A DNA stretch of 64,000 bases from Caenispirillum bisanense (GTDB lineage: Bacteria; Pseudomonadota; Alphaproteobacteria; Rhodospirillales; Rhodospirillaceae): contig NZ_BAAAEP010000006.1 of NCBI RefSeq assembly GCF_039523075.1, positions 1-64,000 of the forward strand, in the 5' to 3' direction. How positions within the stretch are numbered: the first letter of the stretch is position 1; every line of letters begins with the position of its first letter. This document shows positions 44,747 through 52,360 of this stretch, piece by piece. The translations under genes were made by a program, and so were the position numbers. The notes beneath the pieces are model-generated. The model saw nothing but the letters and a program-made list of their open reading frames with translations. It searched no databases and was not told the origin of the DNA.

Positions 44747-45133
44747 GTGGCCCGCAACCACTGGACGATTGAGGACGTGGCAGCCCGCTTCGAAGAGGCC
44801 GCCAGCACTGGGCGACGCCTGCCCCCGGTGCGGGTACAAGGCTATTTCAACACTTGGCCGGCCTTCGTCCGCCAAGAGTGGGAGGCATTCGCAGCCGACG
44901 AGAAGGTCTACCGCGCGTACCCACCGAGCCCCGAGGCCATCGACCGGATGCTGGAGACGATGCGCTGGGTGCAGTGGCTGGAAGTCGAGCAGCGCCACCT
45001 GGTTTGGATGCGCTCGAACCGCTATCGCTGGGAGCAGATCGGTCGGCGGTTTGCCTGCGCGGCAAGAACTGCGCAGCGGCGGTACGACGCCGCTATTCAT
45101 CTGGTCGTTCTGCACCTGAACAAGGGGCACTGA
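44747..45133 (+). CDS. Phage protein, DUF6362-like
   Basis: This 128-residue protein starts at GTG with AGGAGG 7 bases upstream. The block WTIEDVAARFEEAASTGRRLPPVRVQGYFNTWPAF resembles DUF6362 proteins found at the end of phage early operons. The C-terminal half contains a helix-turn-helix-like part (YRWEQIGRRFACAARTAQRRYDAAI). A late regulator or DNA-binding role is possible. Confidence 0.7.
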   Translation: MARNHWTIEDVAARFEEAASTGRRLPPVRVQGYFNTWPAFVRQEWEAFAADEKVYRAYPPSPEAIDRMLETMRWVQWLEVEQRHLVWMRSNRYRWEQIGRRFACAARTAQRRYDAAIHLVVLHLNKGH

Positions 45134-45450
45134 TTGAAGTCGCGGCAAATCGAAGACGGGCGCGGGGTGGTGGGGGATGGTGATGACAGATGCCAAAACA
45201 CCCCCTGTCGCGTTTTGCCCGGTTTGGGCCTACAGTTTCAGCTATGGTCAGGACAGCGGTGTGAGCAGCGGGCGTGATCTTCCGACCGTAACCTTGCACC
45301 CCGACAGATGCGAAGTGATGCAAACGCCTGATGGCTGGTGCCAATCAGATGAATGCGGAGTCCTGCGGACAATCGATGGGTCCTTCCTGGCCAAAACGGT
45401 ATGCGGGGGGCAACAGCGCGAGATTTCGATAGCGTCTGCCCTTAAAAACA

Positions 45451-45510
45451 GGTTACCACCCGGCCAGGTTACCGGCCTGTGGTTACCACCGCTCCTGACA
45501 GTTACCACCC
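45451..45510. repeat. Cluster of four GTTACC repeats
   Basis: GGTTACCACC at 45451, GGTTACCGGC at 45467, GGTTACCACC at 45481 and GTTACCACCC at 45501 are spaced 14 to 20 bases apart, all in the same direction. The spacing (about 1.5 to 2 helical turns) suggests an iteron-like array bound by a regulator or replication protein. Confidence 0.65.
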
Positions 45511-45523
45511 ACTGAATATTTCC

Positions 45524-45556
45524 AACCCGCCCGGCGGCAACGCTCGGCGGGTTTTT
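45524..45556 (+). terminator. Terminator before the first ParB-methyltransferase gene
   Basis: AACCCGCC and GGCGGGTT form a perfect 8-bp stem with a 14-base loop, followed by five Ts. It ends 7 bases before the next start codon, so it would block transcripts from the early operon or act as an attenuator. Confidence 0.75.
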
Positions 45557-45563
45557 CAATTCC

Positions 45564-46988
45564 ATGACGCCCAACCTGCAGATCGAATACCGCCCGATCG
45601 ATGCGCTGCTGCCCTACGCGCGCAATCCGCGCACGCACTCGCCAGCGCAGATCGACAAGATCGCGGCCAGCATCGTGGAGTTTGGCTGGACTCAGCCCAT
45701 CCTGGTCGATGGTGACAACGGGATCATCGCAGGCCACGGACGCCTGGCGGCGGCACGTAAGCTGGAATTGGCCGAAGTGCCGGTGATCGAGCTGGGCCAT
45801 TTGAGCCCGGCGCAGAAGCGCGCCTACGTGATCGCCGACAACCGCTTGGCCTTGGACGCCGGGTGGGACGATGAACTGCTGGCGCTTGAACTGGCGGAGC
45901 TGTCTGAGGCCGGGTACGACCTGCTGCTGACCGGTTTCGAGGATGACGAGCTGGCCAAGATGCTGGCCGATCTCGGTGACGCAGATTCGCAGATACCGGA
46001 GCAGGAATCGGATTCGGAAGCAGACGACGAAGTACCCGAGCCTCCCGAGCAGCCAACCAGTCGCGTCGGCGACGTCTGGCAGCTGGGCCCGCATCGCCTG
46101 ATCTGCGGCGATGCCAGCGATCCATCGGTGATCGCCAACCTGATGCAGGGCGAGCAGGCCAGCCTGTGTTTCACATCGCCCCCTTACGGCAACCAGCGCA
46201 ACTACACCTCTGGCGGCATTGCCGACTGGGATGGCCTGATGCGCGGCGTGTTTGCGCAAGTACCCATGGCCGCCGATGGCCAGGTGCTGGTCAACCTCGG
46301 GCTGATCCACCGCGACAACGAGTTCATCCCCTACTGGGACCAGTGGCTCGATTGGATGCGGACACAAGGCTGGCGGCGTTTTGCCTGGTACGTCTGGGAC
46401 CAGGGGCCAGGGATGCCCGGTGACTGGCAAGGACGCCTGGCCCCCAGCTTTGAATTCATCTTCCACTTCAACCGGCAAACGCGCAAACCCAACAAGACCG
46501 TGCCCTGCAAGTTTGCCGGTCAGGAAACGCACCTGCGCGCCGACGGATCCTCGACCGCGATGCGTGGCAAGGATGGCCAGGTCAACGGCTGGACCGCTGC
46601 CGGCCAGCCGACGCAGGACTGCCGAATTCCCGACTCAGTGATCCGGGTCATGCGCCACAAGGGAAAGATCGGCAAGGACATCGATCACCCGGCCGTCTTT
46701 CCGGTGACGCTGCCGGTGGAGGTCATCGAGGCCTACACCGATGAAGGTGAGGTCGTGTTTGAGCCCTTTGGCGGCAGCGGCACCACGCTGATGGCCGCCC
46801 AGCGGACAGGGCGTATTGGCCGCGCGGTGGAGATCGCGCCCGAATACGTCGACGTGGCGCTGCTCCGTTTCCAACAGAACTTCCCTGGCGTGCCGGTCAC
46901 CTTGGCCGCCACCGCAGAACCCTTTGAGGTTGTTGCTCAACAACGCAAAGCCGAGCATCGACAAGAGAGCGAACATGCAACTGTCTGA
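45564..46988 (+). CDS. ParB-N domain fused to DNA methyltransferase (TSPPY type)
   Basis: This 474-residue protein has an N-terminal ParB/sulfiredoxin-like domain (residues 1-105: YRPIDALLPYARNPRTHSPAQIDKIA ... IIAGHGRLAAARKL). An acidic linker follows, then a methyltransferase with LCFTSPPYGNQRNY, the S/TPPY motif of N4-cytosine or N6-adenine enzymes, and the SAM motif FEPFGGSGTTLMAAQRTGR. Such phage enzymes protect DNA from host restriction. It has no partner nuclease nearby except the PD-(D/E)XK gene three genes on. Start directly follows the terminator. Confidence 0.85.
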   Translation: MTPNLQIEYRPIDALLPYARNPRTHSPAQIDKIAASIVEFGWTQPILVDGDNGIIAGHGRLAAARKLELAEVPVIELGHLSPAQKRAYVIADNRLALDAGWDDELLALELAELSEAGYDLLLTGFEDDELAKMLADLGDADSQIPEQESDSEADDEVPEPPEQPTSRVGDVWQLGPHRLICGDASDPSVIANLMQGEQASLCFTSPPYGNQRNYTSGGIADWDGLMRGVFAQVPMAADGQVLVNLGLIHRDNEFIPYWDQWLDWMRTQGWRRFAWYVWDQGPGMPGDWQGRLAPSFEFIFHFNRQTRKPNKTVPCKFAGQETHLRADGSSTAMRGKDGQVNGWTAAGQPTQDCRIPDSVIRVMRHKGKIGKDIDHPAVFPVTLPVEVIEAYTDEGEVVFEPFGGSGTTLMAAQRTGRIGRAVEIAPEYVDVALLRFQQNFPGVPVTLAATAEPFEVVAQQRKAEHRQESEHATV

Positions 46989-47424
46989 ACATTTCGAACT
47001 GGCCGAGTTTCTGGTCTCAGAAACGGCGGCTCGCCGTGGCATTGCCAACGAGCCCACACCCGAGGTCATCGAGAACCTGCGTCGGCTGTGTCAATCGGTA
47101 CTGCAGCCGCTGCGCGTTCACCTCAAGCGCCCGGTGGTGATCACCTCCGGCTACCGCTCGCCAGCGCTGAACCGCGCCATTGGGGGCAGTCCGACCAGTC
47201 ACCACATGCAAGGGCGTGCGGCTGACCTCATCGTGCCAGGTATGACGCCGTTGCTCGTGTGCCAAGCCGCCCACCAGTTGAAGCTGCCCTGCGTGCAGAT
47301 CATTCACGAGTTCGGACGGTGGACCCATCTGGCAGTGGCGATCTCGAATGAGCGCACCCAGTTGCTCACGGCCAAGCTGGCGCAGGGCAAGACCATCTAC
47401 GAAGCGGGGCTGGTCCATGTCTGA
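46975..47424 (+). CDS. M15-family peptidase (phage endolysin-like)
   Basis: This 149-residue protein matches peptidase M15A_3: HFELAEFLVSETAARRGI, VVITSGYRSPALNRAIGGSPTSHHMQGRAADLIV with zinc ligands His and Asp, and a C-terminal FGRWTHLAV with the third His. These D-Ala-D-Ala-type peptidases cut peptidoglycan stems. It has no signal peptide, as expected for a phage enzyme needing a holin, but its place between two methyltransferases is odd. It overlaps both by 14 and 8 bases. Confidence 0.82.
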   Translation: MQLSEHFELAEFLVSETAARRGIANEPTPEVIENLRRLCQSVLQPLRVHLKRPVVITSGYRSPALNRAIGGSPTSHHMQGRAADLIVPGMTPLLVCQAAHQLKLPCVQIIHEFGRWTHLAVAISNERTQLLTAKLAQGKTIYEAGLVHV

Positions 47425-48679
47425 ACCCTGGCTCTCTACCCACATCGAACGCTGGCCGACTGCCAAGCTCGTGCCCTACGCCCGCAACGCCCGCACCCAT
47501 TCCGAGGAGCAGGTGGCGCAGATTGCGGCATCCATCGTCGAGTTCGGGTTCACCAATCCGATCCTGGCGGGATCCGATGGCGTGATTGTCGCCGGTCATG
47601 GACGGTTGGCCGCTGCGCAAAAGCTGGGCCTGGACACCGTGCCGGTGGTCGTGCTCGATCATCTGACACCCACCCAGCGCCGCGCGCTGATCATTGCGGA
47701 CAACCGCATTGCAGAAAACGCCGGCTGGGACGACGCCATGCTGCGCATCGAGTTGCAGTCGCTGCAGGAAGATGGATTCAATCTCGACATCACCGGCTTC
47801 GATGCCGACGCGCTGGCCGAGATCATGGCGGGCGAAGAGACCACGGTCGATGGCAATACAGATGAGGATGCCATTCCAGAACTGAGCGAAACAGCCATCA
47901 GCCGACCCGGTGACGTGTGGATTCTTGGCAATCACCGGCTGGTTTGCGGTGATGCTACGCAGCCATTCAGCTACGAGCAGTTGCTCGCCGGGCAACGCGT
48001 TCAGATGATCTGGAGCGACTTGCCCTACAACGTCAACTATGCCAATAGCGCGAAAGACAAATTGCGTGGTAAACACCGACCCATCCTGAATGACAACTTG
48101 GGCGAGGGCTTTTACGACTTCGTCTTTGATGCGCTCTCGCTGATGCTGCCCCACTGCGATGGCGCGGTCTACATTGCGATGTCCTCCAGCGAACTTGACA
48201 CGCTACAAGCCGCGTTTCGCGCGGCCGGTGGAAAGTGGTCTACGTTCATCATTTGGGCCAAGCACACCTTCACCCTGGGCAGAGCGGATTACCAGCGTCA
48301 ATACGAACCGATCCTGTATGGCTGGCCGGAAGGCAGCAGTCGGCATTGGTGTGGCGATCGCGATCAAGGTGACGTCTGGAATATCAAGAAACCTGCCCGC
48401 AACGATCTTCATCCCACGATGAAACCTGTCGAGTTGATGGAACGTTCAATCCGCAATTCGAGCCGACCAGGCGATGTGGTCCTCGATTGCTTTGGCGGAT
48501 CCGGCAGCACGCTGATCGCCGCTGAGAAATCGGGGCGCCGCTGCTTCATGATGGAGTTGGAGCCGAAGTACTGCGATGTCATTGTTCGCCGTTGGCAGGA
48601 ATTCAGTGGCGGCAAGGCTATCTCTGAATACAGCCAACGCGTCTTCGACGAGGTCACAATCCAGGAGGCTCCGGCGTGA
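47417..48679 (+). CDS. Second ParB-N domain fused to DNA adenine methyltransferase-like enzyme
   Basis: This 420-residue protein has the same layout as the gene 1.8 kb upstream. The ParB-N domain (AKLVPYARNARTHSEEQVAQIA ... VIVAGHGRLAAAQKL) is followed by a methyltransferase with MIWSDLPYNVNYAN in the DPPY position. The rest is typical of type III-like beta-class N6-adenine enzymes: LHPTMKPVELMERSI and LDCFGGSGSTLIAAEKSGR. The first Pro of the motif is replaced by Leu. It differs in target recognition from its neighbour, so the island may modify two sites. Confidence 0.83.
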   Translation: MSEPWLSTHIERWPTAKLVPYARNARTHSEEQVAQIAASIVEFGFTNPILAGSDGVIVAGHGRLAAAQKLGLDTVPVVVLDHLTPTQRRALIIADNRIAENAGWDDAMLRIELQSLQEDGFNLDITGFDADALAEIMAGEETTVDGNTDEDAIPELSETAISRPGDVWILGNHRLVCGDATQPFSYEQLLAGQRVQMIWSDLPYNVNYANSAKDKLRGKHRPILNDNLGEGFYDFVFDALSLMLPHCDGAVYIAMSSSELDTLQAAFRAAGGKWSTFIIWAKHTFTLGRADYQRQYEPILYGWPEGSSRHWCGDRDQGDVWNIKKPARNDLHPTMKPVELMERSIRNSSRPGDVVLDCFGGSGSTLIAAEKSGRRCFMMELEPKYCDVIVRRWQEFSGGKAISEYSQRVFDEVTIQEAPA

Positions 48680-49245
48680 TCAGGCAGCTCAGCTTCTTGG
48701 ATGTGGCTGAGCCCAAGGACCACGGCTTGATCGACGAAAGTGCTGTTGTTCGGCACCACAACCTGCGGGTCAGCGCCGAAATGGAGATTGGCCGAGCGGG
48801 TGAGTATTTGGTGATGGCAGATTTGCTGCTCAATGGTTGGGTAGCGTACCCGACATCACAAGGCGTGCCGTATGACATTGCTGTTGACATCGGCCAGCGG
48901 GTGATCCGGGTTCAGGTAAAATCCACCAAGACGCCCAAGACACCCGGTTCGCTCAACCGCGGCTCTCCGCTGTATGTGTTTCACACCCGTCGAGCTGGAA
49001 AAGGTGGGCGACGGCGGTACAGCAGCGATGATTTTGATGTGCTGGCATTGGTCGCCCTGGATCGCCGGCTGATTGCCTACTATGCATTGGCCGATACCCA
49101 CAACGATTGCATTGCGCTGCGCGTACCCGGGGTCCGCTATGGTGATGGTGGCGTCAAGTGCCGCTACTTTGAGGATGCGAAATTCGAATTCGCCCTGGAT
49201 AGCGTTTTGATGAGACAACGACAGGAGGCATTGTTCGCCTCCTGA
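48676..49245 (+). CDS. PD-(D/E)XK endonuclease-like protein
   Basis: This 189-residue protein starts at GTG overlapping the methyltransferase stop, with GGAGG upstream. It resembles the group I intron/ISSod-associated PD-(D/E)XK family: GRAGEYLVMADLLLNGWVAYPTSQGVPYDIAVD and RVIRVQVKST provide the Asp and Q-x-K residues. These proteins cut DNA or act as restriction-like partners. Co-translation with an adenine methyltransferase gene suggests a restriction-modification pair. Confidence 0.75.
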   Translation: MIRQLSFLDVAEPKDHGLIDESAVVRHHNLRVSAEMEIGRAGEYLVMADLLLNGWVAYPTSQGVPYDIAVDIGQRVIRVQVKSTKTPKTPGSLNRGSPLYVFHTRRAGKGGRRRYSSDDFDVLALVALDRRLIAYYALADTHNDCIALRVPGVRYGDGGVKCRYFEDAKFEFALDSVLMRQRQEALFAS

Positions 49246-49252
49246 GTCCATG

Positions 49253-49531
49253 TCAATGCTCGGTGCGTTTGAGGTCGCGGTAGAAATTCTCGTGCGGGCC
49301 AACCATCAGCAACTTGAGCGTGTTCTCATCCAGAATGCGGTAGGCAAGCAGGCACAGCAGGTTGCCCATACGGAACTTGTAAACCTGCACGCCAGCCAGA
49401 TCGCCGACTTTGGTTTCACCGGCTTCCGGCTGGCCGACAATGGTTCGAACTGCCTCGTCAAGCGCGGCTTTTTGCTGCTTGTGCAGCTTTTTAACGGCGC
49501 GCTCGAAGGTCGGTGTGACAAGGACGCGCAT
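49253..49531 (-). CDS. RelE/ParE-family toxin
   Basis: This 92-residue protein (VLVTPTFERAVKKLHKQQKAALDEAVRTI ... VYKFRMGNLLCLLAYRI) has the RelE/ParE fold pattern. RelE toxins cleave mRNA on ribosomes; ParE toxins poison gyrase; which applies is not clear. Its start overlaps the antitoxin stop by one base (TGATG), the classic TA arrangement. It lies convergent to the endonuclease gene. Confidence 0.88.
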   Translation of the reverse strand: MRVLVTPTFERAVKKLHKQQKAALDEAVRTIVGQPEAGETKVGDLAGVQVYKFRMGNLLCLLAYRILDENTLKLLMVGPHENFYRDLKRTEH

Positions 49532-49740
49532 CAGCCGAACTGGTACTCACCCACGGGTTCTTCCTGGTCAGCGATCAGGATGTCGCGGATGACGCTGAAC
49601 GGAAGATCGGGGTTTTCTGCGGCGATCTTGCCGATCTGAGACCAGTATTCGATTTGCTTGGGCACCGAGCGGTGCTCGATGGTGCCATAGCGCTTGGCGG
49701 TCTCAACCAAGGCTTCGGGCAGTTTGACATTGATGGCCAT
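49531..49740 (-). CDS. ParD-like antitoxin
   Basis: This 69-residue protein (INVKLPEALVETAKRYGTIEHRSVPKQIEYWSQIGKIA) looks like a ribbon-helix-helix antitoxin of the ParD type with an acidic tail that would bind the toxin. GGAGG lies 5 bases before the ATG. Antitoxins of this type bind their own promoter, and a palindrome lies 16 bases upstream. Confidence 0.85.
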   Translation of the reverse strand: MAINVKLPEALVETAKRYGTIEHRSVPKQIEYWSQIGKIAAENPDLPFSVIRDILIADQEEPVGEYQFG

Positions 49741-49755
49741 ACGAACCTCCTTTGA

Positions 49756-49775
49756 ATGGGTCTATGATAGCCCAT
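49756..49775. promoter_or_regulatory. Candidate operator of the toxin-antitoxin pair
   Basis: ATGGG and CCCAT form a 5-bp inverted repeat with 10 bases between, directly upstream of the antitoxin gene. The centre TCTATGATAG is also partly symmetrical (CTAT/ATAG). Site of antitoxin autorepression by position; weak on its own. Confidence 0.4.
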
Positions 49776-49801
49776 AAGGGACCAAAATGGAACATGTGCT
49801 G

Positions 49802-50176
49802 TCAGTCGGCCAGGGCCTCTTCGACAATCTCGCAGTGAATCACAAAGCCCGTCAGGTAAGGCAAGCCCTTGGGAATCCCGTGCTGCTTGCTGGTCAGGCG
49901 ACCGATGCTCCAGCCCATCCAGCGTTGGGTGGCGGCGTGGATCGCCTCCTGCAGATTGGCGCCGGCGTGCAGACCGTTGAGCACATCGTCGGCAAAGTGG
50001 CGGCCATGGCGGCTGTCCAGGAAGGCGCGCACCGAGTCCAGTGGTTGGTAGGTCGCGTCCGAGATCGCCGTCATCGCTATTGGCCAGGCGGCTTCGGCGT
50101 GCTCGCCGAGGGTCCCAAATAAGCCCCACGACTCATTTTGAGTTGCAGGAATTTTTGCTTGCTGGGTGGTGGTCAT
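49802..50176 (-). CDS. Phage hypothetical protein (small-gene block, gene 5)
   Basis: This 124-residue protein is not recognised. It is mixed alpha/beta with FADDVLNGLHAGANLQEAIHAATQRWMGWSIGRLTSKQHGIPKGLPYL. The ATG at 50176 has GGAGCC at proper spacing, while the frame is open back to 50284 through a repeated leader (50208-50256). It would be the last gene of the leftward block. Confidence 0.6.
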   Translation of the reverse strand: MTTTQQAKIPATQNESWGLFGTLGEHAEAAWPIAMTAISDATYQPLDSVRAFLDSRHGRHFADDVLNGLHAGANLQEAIHAATQRWMGWSIGRLTSKQHGIPKGLPYLTGFVIHCEIVEEALAD

Positions 50177-50207
50177 CGTCGGCTCCATGTCTGCGTCTGT
50201 TTCTGTG

Positions 50208-50256
50208 TTGGCGATGACTCCATTGACGCGCTGTAGGGCATGGAAGCCAAGGCTTT
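50208..50256 (-). repeat. Repeated leader, copy A
   Basis: This 49-base element lies 31 bases before the start at 50176. It is about 80 percent identical to copy B (50567-50615) and related to copy C (52233-52281). On the minus strand it holds TTGGCTT, ten variable bases and ACAGCGCGTCAATG. If translated in the gene's frame it reads SLGFHALQRVNGVIA. Confidence 0.75.
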
Positions 50257-50280
50257 CTCGATCATTTTTCGAGAGCGTGA

Positions 50281-50544
50281 TCATTTTGCGACGCTGGCCA
50301 GTTCGGCCTGTGCGTTGGCGATCAGGTCCAGGCGCAGGTTGGGCGTGATGTTGCAGGCCAGGGCGTTGAGCGCCCAGTTCATCACCTGCGATTTGTCGTG
50401 CGGCGTCTCGGCCATGTCGAGCCGCTCGATGTAGTGATCCAACTCGCGCAGACTGCGCTCCAGGGTGGATCGGGCGGTGAGCAAGGCGTCTTTGGCCTTT
50501 TGCTCGGTCATCTGGCGCATCAAGGTGTCGAGGTCGAGGGTCAT
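50281..50544 (-). CDS. Phage hypothetical helical protein (small-gene block, gene 4)
   Basis: This 87-residue protein is predicted all-helical (TLDLDTLMRQMTEQKAKDALLTARSTLERSLRELDHYIERLD), possibly a coiled coil. The ATG at 50544 has GGAAG 7-8 bases upstream. The frame is open through repeat copy B. Function is unknown. Confidence 0.6.
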   Translation of the reverse strand: MTLDLDTLMRQMTEQKAKDALLTARSTLERSLRELDHYIERLDMAETPHDKSQVMNWALNALACNITPNLRLDLIANAQAELASVAK

Positions 50545-50566
50545 GGTGGGGCTTCCGTTCAATCGT

Positions 50567-50615
50567 TTGGCGATGACCCCATTGACGCGCTGTTCCGATG
50601 CAAAGCCAAGGCTTT
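50567..50615 (-). repeat. Repeated leader, copy B
   Basis: This 49-base element lies 22 bases before the start at 50544. It differs from copy A at one position in the first half and mainly in a 9-base stretch in the middle. If translated in frame it reads SLGFASEQRVNGVIA. Confidence 0.75.
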
Positions 50616-50650
50616 GATGGAAGAAGATGAACAGCGTGGCGGCAGAGCCA

Positions 50651-51010
50651 CTAGCCCAGCCGGGCCGCGTAGCGGGCGTAGTCGCCGCCAGACGGGTCGA
50701 CATAGAGGTACGGGCGTCCTGGGGCGTGAACTTCCACGCACAAACGTCCCTGGCCGACATAGCCACCCTTGCCCGCCAGCCAGTCGCGCGAGACCAGCAG
50801 GTTGGCGGCGAAGCCATCGAACTCCTCGGGTGTCATGGTCCGGGTCTCGGTGACGTAGACGATGTAGTCGCCGCTGGCGCTCATGTCCCTGAGGTTCTCG
50901 GGCTTGCGCGCAAAGGGCAGTCGGATCCCGAGCTGCTCGACCTGAATCTCCTGGCCCTCCCACTGGAGGGTCAAAGGGGTGCGTTCAATGGTGATGGACA
51001 TGCTGGGCAT
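50651..51010 (-). CDS. Phage hypothetical protein (small-gene block, gene 3)
   Basis: This 119-residue protein is beta-rich (SMSITIERTPLTLQWEGQEIQVEQLGIRL ... GGYVGQGRLCVEVHAPGRPYLYVDPSGGDYARYAARLG). No family is recognised. It overlaps the previous gene's end by 26 bases; the ATG at 51010 has AAAGG at 6 bases. An ATG three codons later is possible. Confidence 0.6.
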   Translation of the reverse strand: MPSMSITIERTPLTLQWEGQEIQVEQLGIRLPFARKPENLRDMSASGDYIVYVTETRTMTPEEFDGFAANLLVSRDWLAGKGGYVGQGRLCVEVHAPGRPYLYVDPSGGDYARYAARLG

Positions 51011-51344
51011 GACGGGCCTTTCTGGATTGATTTGAGACTTGGTTGGTTGCTTGGTACTTGGGGCTGGCGACCTTGGCCTGCAAGGCTTCGACGCCGGCCA
51101 GTGCGAGGGTCAGCACAGCGTTGTGAAACGCCGCTTCGGCCAAGCAGGGCGCAAGCCGTGCGTCTTCGAGCAGGCGGTCGATGGCTGGTGCCACCCTGGC
51201 GCGCATCGCGGCACACACGGCCTCCTGGCGCGCCGGGCTGGCGCTGCGGATTTCGGGGCAAAGGCTGATCAGGGTGTGAAACGTCTGGTCGGCCAGGCGC
51301 TGCCCGAGTTCATCGAGGCGCGCCAAGTTGGGGCGGGCGTTCAT
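50985..51344 (-). CDS. Phage hypothetical helical protein (small-gene block, gene 2b)
   Basis: This 119-residue protein starts at ATG 51344 with GGAGG upstream, and overlaps the end of the DUF3489 gene by ATGA-like coupling (stop 51341-51343). It is helical (LARLDELGQRLADQTFHTLISLCPEI, AAFHNAVLTLALAGVEALQAKVAS). No family recognised. Confidence 0.6.
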   Translation of the reverse strand: MNARPNLARLDELGQRLADQTFHTLISLCPEIRSASPARQEAVCAAMRARVAPAIDRLLEDARLAPCLAEAAFHNAVLTLALAGVEALQAKVASPKYQATNQVSNQSRKARHAQHVHHH

Positions 51345-51907
51345 GCAGCCTCCGAATTGATAGCGGTAGCGGTGCCCGCGGACGCGGACTCGATGCGGTA
51401 AACGCGCTGACCACCGGCCTCCTTGGCTGATGTGATGGTCAGCCCCAGGCGTTTCTTGAGCGTGCCGGCCAGGGTGCCGCGCACGGTGTGCTGCTGCCAC
51501 CCCGTGGCCTCCATGATCTGCGCGATGGTGGCGCCCTCGGGGCGTTGCAGCAGGCCAATGACCAGGGCCTGTTTGCTGTCGGCGCGGGTGCGAACCGGCT
51601 TGTCCTTGGCAGGTTGTTGCCAACTGGCCTCTGCACTGGCGACATCGGCCTCCAGTTCCGGATCGTCCAGCGTGATGGTCGGTGGCAAGGCGCCCGGTCG
51701 GGGCAGGCCCAAGGCGTCGTAGCCCTCGGCAGCCACCACCCAGTCATCGCCGTCAGGCGTGATCAGGGCGCGTTTGAATAAGCTTTCGAGCACTTTGGCG
51801 CGAGCGCCGCCCTTGATGTGCTCGGGGAACCAGGCGATCTTGCCGCCGCTGTGTTGTACGGCGTGCTCCAGGATGGCCTGCTGGTTGAGGTTGAGTGCGG
51901 TGGTCAT
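51341..51907 (-). CDS. DUF3489 protein
   Basis: This 188-residue protein ends in the DUF3489 motif: SKQALVIGLLQRPEGATIAQIMEATGWQQHTVRGTLAGTLKKRLGLTI...GQRVYRI, a winged-helix-like fold. The N-terminal half has a second similar helix-turn-helix-like part (LNLNQQAILEHAVQHSGGKIAWFPEHIKGGARAKVLESLFKRAL). Such proteins are common in phages and likely bind DNA. The start at 51907 has GAGGG upstream. Confidence 0.8.
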   Translation of the reverse strand: MTTALNLNQQAILEHAVQHSGGKIAWFPEHIKGGARAKVLESLFKRALITPDGDDWVVAAEGYDALGLPRPGALPPTITLDDPELEADVASAEASWQQPAKDKPVRTRADSKQALVIGLLQRPEGATIAQIMEATGWQQHTVRGTLAGTLKKRLGLTITSAKEAGGQRVYRIESASAGTATAINSEAA

Positions 51908-51914
51908 GGCGCCC

Positions 51915-52205
51915 TCACGCTTGCAGGGCAGCGGCGCTGCCGTTGCCGCTGATTCGATTGGCTGCGGTGGCCTTGTGCGTGCGCTGCACGGCCTGCTTTG
52001 GGCTTCCGCCGGCGGCACGCAATCCAGCATCAAACGCGGCTTGCAAGGCGCTCTTGACACCCCAGACGCTCACGTCATGGAAGTCCAGGCGGTCACTGTG
52101 CTGGGTCACCAGCGTTTCGATAAACAGGTGGTCCAGGGCAATCGATTCGAGCAAGAGCTCGATCTCGTCCGGGGAGAGTGCGGTGGTTTGCTTGGGTTTG
52201 GCCAT
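51915..52205 (-). CDS. Phage hypothetical protein (small-gene block, gene 1)
   Basis: This 96-residue protein (KPKQTTALSPDEIELLLESIALDHLFIETLVTQHSDRLDFHDVSVWGVKSALQAAFDAG) is helical; no family is recognised. AAGGAG lies 6 bases before the ATG. It leads the leftward block and is divergent from the terminase genes. Repeat copy C lies upstream. Confidence 0.65.
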   Translation of the reverse strand: MAKPKQTTALSPDEIELLLESIALDHLFIETLVTQHSDRLDFHDVSVWGVKSALQAAFDAGLRAAGGSPKQAVQRTHKATAANRISGNGSAAALQA

Positions 52206-52232
52206 GTGTGGCTCCTTGGTGGGTTGCTTGTC

Positions 52233-52281
52233 AATCGACATCCGCATTCACGCGCTGTGCGCCCCAGAAGCCAAGCGCTTT
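52233..52281 (-). repeat. Repeated leader, copy C
   Basis: The third copy lies 28 bases before the start at 52205 in the divergent spacer. It keeps TTGGCTT, the spacing and ACAGCGCGTGAATG, but has more differences. In the matching frame it reads ALGFWGAQRVNADVD and then stops, so here it is not fused to the gene. Confidence 0.65.
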
Positions 52282-52360
52282 TTATTCCCGGGTGATTCAC
52301 TCGCCTTTGCCTGACCCATACCTCCAGGAGGCCACCCACTTGCACTGAGTAGATCAACAC

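Larger units (their letters stand above)
45134..45563. other. Regulatory spacer before the methyltransferase operon
   Basis: This 430-base stretch has a short open frame (45177-45515) whose product shows no family pattern; I do not call it. It holds four GTTACC-type repeats (45451-45510) and a terminator (45524-45556) just before the methyltransferase gene. The spacer separates the early operon from the genes that follow. Confidence 0.55.

Noticed and set aside
45177..45515. 112-codon open frame in the spacer before the methyltransferase operon
   Set aside because: No recognisable family, no good Shine-Dalgarno, and it runs over the GTTACC repeat array.
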